Translations under genes and position numbers: made by a program
DNA from: CALBPI01 sp039821645
GTDB lineage: Bacteria > Pseudomonadota > Gammaproteobacteria > Steroidobacterales > Woeseiaceae
Direction of reading: 5' to 3'
DNA: 19,220 nucleotides
Assembly: GCA_039821645.1 (NCBI GenBank)
Contig: JBCBNU010000053.1
Coordinates: 1-19,220, forward strand
Shown: piece after piece, positions 16,152 to 19,220 of the stretch
Layout: each line of letters opens with the position of its first letter
Position numbering within the stretch: the stretch's first letter is position 1
Notes under the pieces: generated by a model
The model's input: the letters and a program-made list of their open reading frames with translations, nothing else
The model's database searches: none
What the model was told of the DNA's origin: nothing

Positions 16152-16427
16152 TTGTCCGAGAGCAGCAAGAAAACCGAGCCCCTCAACCGGCAGTCCGGCG
16201 ATAGAGATAAGGTCTGGCTGCCTGAAATCGTTTACGAGTCATTGCCGTACTTGTACCTGCTCGCAGGGTTTGGCGCGTTGTTCACCTCGCTGTATATCAC
16301 CGAGTGGTACTGGGTCTTGCCGCACTGCCTGTTGGTCACTGCCGTCGGGACACACGCCGGAGTCTCGATCCTGCTCAAACGCCTTCGGGCACGAGCCGGC
16401 CGGAACGCAACTGCAGCTCAAACTTGA
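16152..16427 (+). CDS. Small membrane protein with two predicted transmembrane segments
   Basis: The 91-residue product from the TTG at 16152 has a polar, probably disordered N terminus (MSESSKKTEPLNRQSGDRDK). Two hydrophobic segments follow at about 32-50 (YLYLLAGFGALFTSLYI) and 53-75 (WVLPHCLLVTAVGTHAGVSIL), with a basic tail. A cytoplasmic N and C terminus is predicted from the positive charge. The start is uncertain: a GTG at 16071 in the same frame would add 27 residues, but that stretch is AT-rich and has no ribosome site, so I prefer the TTG. The gene lies downstream of the AAA+ ATPase gene and 60 bases before a second small membrane protein gene. I do not recognise the family. Confidence 0.6.
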   Translation: MSESSKKTEPLNRQSGDRDKVWLPEIVYESLPYLYLLAGFGALFTSLYITEWYWVLPHCLLVTAVGTHAGVSILLKRLRARAGRNATAAQT

Positions 16428-16487
16428 CGGCGCGCAACGACTGGCACAGCATCCCGGCCCTCAAGGGACGGGAACAATCGGTCGGAC

Positions 16488-16748
16488 ATGAAGACATTCC
16501 AACGTGAACTCATTATCGCGGGATCGATCGTACTCATAACGTTGATCGGGCTCGTGCCGTTGGTATATGCCGTCGGCAACAAGACTCTGGGACCTTATGG
16601 AGACGATGGGTCACTAGGGCGATATGTCGGCGACGTATTTGGTGCGCTGACCAGAGGGGATGCGGGAGTCTGGTTTTTCATTGCCACGCCGTTGATCGCT
16701 TTAAGCGTCGTTCGCTTAGGGATCAGGCTGGCACGACAGATCAAATAG
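16488..16748 (+). CDS. Small membrane protein with two predicted transmembrane segments
   Basis: The 86-residue protein has hydrophobic segments at about 8-30 (IIAGSIVLITLIGLVPLVYA) and 61-80 (VWFFIATPLIALSVVRLGI). Between them is a loop of about 30 residues rich in Gly and Asp (NKTLGPYGDDGSLGRYVGDV). Positive residues at both ends suggest both termini are cytoplasmic, leaving the loop periplasmic. The ATG at 16488 has only a weak purine-rich sequence upstream. It follows the other small membrane protein gene and could act with the ATPase, but that rests on position only. No family is recognised. Confidence 0.65.
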   Translation: MKTFQRELIIAGSIVLITLIGLVPLVYAVGNKTLGPYGDDGSLGRYVGDVFGALTRGDAGVWFFIATPLIALSVVRLGIRLARQIK

Positions 16749-16757
16749 TCTCTCGTA

Positions 16758-16785
16758 AAGACAAGCTGGATTTTTCCTGTATATT
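16758..16785 (+). promoter_or_regulatory. Candidate sigma-70-type promoter before the small gene at 16816
   Basis: AAGACA (16758-16763; 4 of 6 matches to the -35 consensus) and TATATT (16780-16785; 5 of 6 to the -10) are separated by 16 bases. They lie in an AT-rich stretch 31 bases before the GTG start at 16816. This suggests the small gene can be transcribed apart from the upstream membrane genes. Confidence 0.5.
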
Positions 16786-16815
16786 TACAAGAACATAGCG
16801 GGAGCAGCTCTAATC

Positions 16816-17076
16816 GTGATTAGTTGGCTCAAAAGTATTTTTGGAAAATTGCGCTCTGAACCAGCGCCGGTGGATGTGTTGCCACCAGATACCCGAATCG
16901 GCAGAGGCCTTGCACCTGATCTTCTGCCCGCCGAAGACCGAACCATTCCGCCCAAGACAACGCGTTCGGCGAAAAGCGCGTCTGCAGACGACCCTACGGA
17001 AGAGCTATTAATTCTCACCGAGGACGCCATCGAGAAGCTCGAGGGAGAGGGGTTCGATCCTTACAACCAGAATTGA
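16816..17076 (+). CDS. Small soluble protein of unknown function
   Basis: The 86-residue product starts at a GTG, with GGAG about 11 bases upstream. Its N terminus, MISWLKSIFGKL, could form a short amphipathic helix able to touch a membrane. A proline- and charge-rich middle (about 13-58) looks disordered. It ends in an acidic helix (TEELLILTEDAIEKLEGEG) and the short motif GFDPYNQN. No signal peptide, transmembrane segment or known domain is seen. It sits between the ATPase/membrane-protein group and dps and seems to have its own promoter. The function is unknown. Confidence 0.6.
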   Translation: MISWLKSIFGKLRSEPAPVDVLPPDTRIGRGLAPDLLPAEDRTIPPKTTRSAKSASADDPTEELLILTEDAIEKLEGEGFDPYNQN

Positions 17077-17196
17077 GTGCAGCCCGAGCCTTAAGAGAAT
17101 CTATCGGGCGCATTCAGGAAATCTACTGGCGAAGTCTGTCAGGCCGTCCGTATCATTGCGCTCACACGTGAAACACGCTCACCAAGGAGTGATGGT

Positions 17197-17667
17197 ATGG
17201 ACATTGACATCGGCATTGACAAAGCGGACCGCGAAGCGATCGCGGAGGGACTTTCACGCCTGCTCGCGGACTCTTACACCACCTACCTGAAGACGCACAA
17301 CTTCCACTGGAACGTCACAGGCCCCATGTTTGCAACTCTGCATACGCTGTTCGAGACCCAGTACACCGAGCTATCCACCGCGGTGGACGAGATCGCTGAG
17401 CGGATTCGTGCCCTCGGCGTATTTGCTCCCGGCTCGTACGCTGCATTTTCGAAGCTTTCGGTGATCGAGGAAGAGACCGGAAACCCTGATGCGAAAGGTA
17501 TGCTAAAGCAGCTGGTTGCGGCTCAGGAAGCCGTTGCCCGAACCGCTCGGACTGTCATGCCGCTCGCTGAGAAAGCCAGCGATGAGCCAACAGCCGACCT
17601 GCTCACCCAGCGTATGCAAATTCATGAGAAGAACGCATGGATGCTGAGAAGCCTGCTTGAAGACTAG
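17197..17667 (+). CDS. dps: Dps family ferritin-like DNA-protection protein
   Basis: The 156-residue protein has the single four-helix Dps fold. Dps dodecamers oxidise and store iron using hydrogen peroxide and protect DNA during stress. The inter-subunit ferroxidase pattern is complete: His37 in HNFHWNVTGP, His49 in TLHTLFETQ, Glu53, Asp64 and Glu68 in VDEIAERIRALG. The spacing equals that in E. coli Dps (His51, His63, Asp67, Asp78, Glu82). The N terminus is short and lacks the Lys-rich tail used by E. coli Dps for DNA binding, so direct DNA binding is less certain. The ATG at 17197 has AAGGAG 7 bases upstream; a nearby ATG at 17192 is out of frame. It is monocistronic by spacing, with 120 bases before it and hairpins after it. 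Confidence 0.94.
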   Translation: MDIDIGIDKADREAIAEGLSRLLADSYTTYLKTHNFHWNVTGPMFATLHTLFETQYTELSTAVDEIAERIRALGVFAPGSYAAFSKLSVIEEETGNPDAKGMLKQLVAAQEAVARTARTVMPLAEKASDEPTADLLTQRMQIHEKNAWMLRSLLED

Positions 17668-17668
17668 C

Positions 17669-17720
17669 GGGCGATTTCGCAGAGGTGTCGCCCCCAGATG
17701 CCGTGGTTGACGGCGTCTGG
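17669..17720. terminator. Two adjacent hairpins immediately after dps
   Basis: The first stem pairs 17669-17674 with 17688-17693 (6 bp). The second pairs 17694-17703 with 17711-17720 (10 bp with one G-U pair, 7-base loop) and follows without a gap. They start two bases after the dps stop codon. No T run follows, so they are not a standard intrinsic terminator. Protection of the mRNA 3' end or an attenuated transcription end are alternatives. Confidence 0.45.
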
Positions 17721-17774
17721 AGCGGCACGTAGGCTCGGTGGCGTTACTTACATCCAGACGTTTCAGGGATCAGC

Positions 17775-18347
17775 ATGAGCATCCGTATTTCGTTCGATCT
17801 TAGCGATAAGGATCTTGACCACTTCCGCATGATCATGCGTCAGGCGTCCAAGAACGCCACCACGCTCTCCGAAGCGGAGATCATCGGCGCTGCTGAAGAC
17901 CTGTTGAAAGAAGTCGATGAGTCCAAAGTTCCCGACTTCATTACCGAGCGACTGTTGAAGCTGCGTGTGATGACGTCGATGCTCACCGACAGTGAATGGC
18001 AACTGCCCTCGGAAGAGACAAAGCGGGTCCTCAGCGCCCTCGCCTATTTCAGTGAACCCGAGGATTTGATTCCTGATCACATACCGGGCCTCGGCTTCCT
18101 TGATGACGCGATCATGGTTGAACTGGTGGTGCGTGAGCTGAAGCACGAGATCGAAGCCTACGAGGATTTCTGCGAGTTTCGTGCCCGCGAGGAAACGACT
18201 CGCGCCGAGGACGACGAGGTTACACGCGAAGAGTGGCTCTCAGGTCGTCGCGCTGAATTGCATTCCCGAATGCGGCGCCGGCGTCGTGGCGGACGTCGTC
18301 GAAGCTCCACCGGCGGCAAGATGAAGACTCCGTTTTCGATTTTCTGA
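17775..18347 (+). CDS. DUF1232 (YkvA-like) protein with Arg-rich tail
   Basis: The 190-residue protein contains the DUF1232 signature ALAYFSEPEDLIPDHIPGLG followed by FLDDAIMVELVVREL, at about residues 88-121. The N-terminal 80 residues are helical and charged. The C-terminal part is highly charged and ends in an arginine-rich cluster (about 165-182) that could bind nucleic acid or acidic phospholipid. The function of DUF1232 proteins is not established, and no enzyme motif is seen. The ATG at 17775 has AGGGA five bases upstream. The next gene starts 9 bases after the stop, so the two probably form an operon. Confidence 0.82.
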   Translation: MSIRISFDLSDKDLDHFRMIMRQASKNATTLSEAEIIGAAEDLLKEVDESKVPDFITERLLKLRVMTSMLTDSEWQLPSEETKRVLSALAYFSEPEDLIPDHIPGLGFLDDAIMVELVVRELKHEIEAYEDFCEFRAREETTRAEDDEVTREEWLSGRRAELHSRMRRRRRGGRRRSSTGGKMKTPFSIF

Positions 18348-18356
18348 CCATACGGG

Positions 18357-18623
18357 TTGGAACTCTCAGATATCGAATTGCGTATTGCGCAGGCGCTGGT
18401 TTCGGACTTGGACGATGAACAGCGCCGAGCCGCACGCTCAGACTTTTCGCGGCTAGCTGACGACTACGAGTCTTTGGCCTTAATGAACGAGCTGCCGCAT
18501 TACGCTACCCCCGCACAAGCGGCGATGGCCGAGGTGCCGGGAGTGGAGACGCTCGGGTCGGGAGAAACCGCCGCCGCGCTAGGTCGCGTTTACCGTCGCG
18601 CCATTCAGCTCGCTGGCCAGTAG
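18357..18623 (+). CDS. Small helical protein, unknown (distantly AtzG-like)
   Basis: The 88-residue product starts at a TTG, the first possible start after an in-frame stop at 18345-18347. There is no ribosome site of its own, so it may depend on coupled translation from the DUF1232 gene 9 bases upstream. It is mostly helical and acidic (DIELRIAQALVSDLDDEQRR, then ARSDFSRLADDYESLALM). The pattern of a helical hairpin followed by PxxATP reminds me of the small AtzG-like/DUF4089 proteins that accompany amidases, but no amidase gene lies in the window and I consider this weak. Its 3' end overlaps the convergent membrane protein gene by 19 bases. Confidence 0.55.
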   Translation: MELSDIELRIAQALVSDLDDEQRRAARSDFSRLADDYESLALMNELPHYATPAQAAMAEVPGVETLGSGETAAALGRVYRRAIQLAGQ

Positions 18624-18895
18624 CGAGAGGCGACGAGCACCAGCGTTAGCCACATCGCTACCTGAGCTTGCCAGCGCCAGCGATGGTCGCGAAGCAGTGT
18701 CGCGAAACTTGTCGCACTAACGGCGGTCAATAGGATAAACCAGCCGACGCTGCCGGTGAGCGCTGGAAACTCTTCCTTGATCCTCGGTTCATCGAGACCC
18801 GTGAAGAGAAACAACACGATCACCACCACCAACCCGAGAGAAATCGCCACTGAGGAACCCATGACAATGCCAGTGATTATGGTTAAAGGGCGCAT
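18605..18895 (-). CDS. Small membrane protein with three predicted transmembrane segments
   Basis: The 96-residue protein has hydrophobic segments at about 5-32, 48-67 and 75-91 (for example LGLVVVIVLFLF and VAMWLTLVLVAS). A polar loop, LDEPRIKEEFPALTG, lies between the first two and a basic one, RDHRWRWQ, between the last two, placing that loop in the cytoplasm by the positive-inside rule. The ATG at 18895 has GAGG about 7 bases upstream. It is convergent with the upstream small gene, overlapping by 19 bases, and divergent from the protease gene. No family is recognised. Confidence 0.65.
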   Translation of the reverse strand: MRPLTIITGIVMGSSVAISLGLVVVIVLFLFTGLDEPRIKEEFPALTGSVGWFILLTAVSATSFATLLRDHRWRWQAQVAMWLTLVLVASRYWPAS

Positions 18896-19029
18896 GGATT
18901 GGCCTCAAAATTCAGGGTCAACTTCAGCGGCGTGTTTGCCATTGCGGGTTTCGCCCTAGTAATGTCGGTGGGAACAGTGCTACAAGTTCTTTTAGGCAAA
19001 TCTCAAACCTACAGTCAGGAAGTAATGAT

Positions 19030-19220
19030 ATGAGTCTGATCCAGCGTACCGCCCGCGTCATCGCAGGGCTTACTGCCTCGATTCTGGTTCTCGGCGCAAC
19101 GCTCGCGTCGGAAGCAGAGAGAGAACCGCTGGAACCCACTGTCCAACATCACCGAATCAGCTCTCTGGTCACACGTTTCATCGAGAAATCGCATTACACG
19201 CGGACCCAAGTCGATGACGC
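19030..19220 (+). CDS. prc: Tail-specific (carboxy-terminal processing) protease Prc/Tsp, N-terminal fragment
   Basis: Only the first 63 codons are in the window; the gene continues past its right end. The start MSLIQRTARVIAGLTASILV with GATLASEAE looks like a signal peptide cleaved near residue 27. The mature start LEPTVQHHRISSLVTRFIEK, followed by SHYTRTQVDDA, matches the N-terminal helical region of Prc/Tsp proteases, which have (L)PT, a helix, HY and (L/V)DDA/S in this order. Prc is a periplasmic serine protease that degrades proteins with nonpolar C termini. The catalytic Ser/Lys and the PDZ domain lie outside the window, so they cannot be checked. AGGA nine bases upstream supports the ATG at 19030. 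Confidence 0.75.
   Translation, partial: MSLIQRTARVIAGLTASILVLGATLASEAEREPLEPTVQHHRISSLVTRFIEKSHYTRTQVDD

Noticed and set aside
18357..18623. The 88-residue protein as GatC (amidotransferase subunit)
   Set aside because: Size and helical start are similar, but the conserved GatC pattern in the second half is absent and no gatA/gatB is nearby.
18936..18941. TTGCCA as the -35 of a prc promoter
   Set aside because: The hexamer is good, but no acceptable -10 is found at 16-18 bases.

Overview
The window looks like chromosomal DNA of a free-living Gram-negative bacterium, most likely a gammaproteobacterium. The grounds are several lipoproteins with classical lipoboxes, a Prc-type protease start, Kbp, dodecin, Dps and DeoB/DeoD, moderately high GC with compact gene spacing, and homologies that read as proteobacterial. 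I cannot assign a genus. No tRNA, rRNA, insertion sequence, phage gene or CRISPR array was seen. No gene-free stretch exceeds about 190 bases.

Region A (1-4545) is a purine nucleoside salvage and catabolism cluster. It holds a 5'-truncated PfkB sugar/nucleoside kinase, DeoD purine nucleoside phosphorylase, a small cupin, an amidohydrolase of the methylthioadenosine/S-adenosylhomocysteine/adenosine deaminase family, and DeoB phosphopentomutase. Together they could deaminate or phosphorylate nucleosides, split them, and feed ribose phosphate into central metabolism. The amidohydrolase carries a lipoprotein-type signal peptide, so that step may occur outside the cytoplasm. The first 170 bases form a perfect 61-bp inverted repeat that replaces the start of the kinase gene; this is most easily explained as a fold-back artefact at a contig end. 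Region B (4637-5881) is one Rossmann-fold enoyl-reductase/saccharopine-dehydrogenase-like gene.

Region C (10252 down to 5887, minus strand) is a signalling operon of three genes joined by two ATGA overlaps. It encodes a PAS-PAS histidine kinase with a degenerate N-terminal receiver-like domain, a receiver-HDOD protein, and a receiver-HD-GYP protein whose phosphodiesterase motifs are all eroded. Region D (10441-11813) is a two-gene lipoprotein operon, also joined by an ATGA overlap. Region E (13238 down to 11880, minus strand) carries an NlpC/P60 lipoprotein, dodecin and a Kbp-type BON-LysM protein.

Region F (13322-17076) holds a secreted gluzincin-like protein translationally coupled to a Ycf46-like AAA+ ATPase, followed by two small membrane proteins and a small soluble protein of unknown role. 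Region G (17197-19220) has Dps, a DUF1232 protein with an arginine-rich tail, two small unknown genes, and the start of a Prc/Tsp tail-specific protease that runs off the window. Several genes start at TTG or GTG, so annotation by ATG alone would misplace them.
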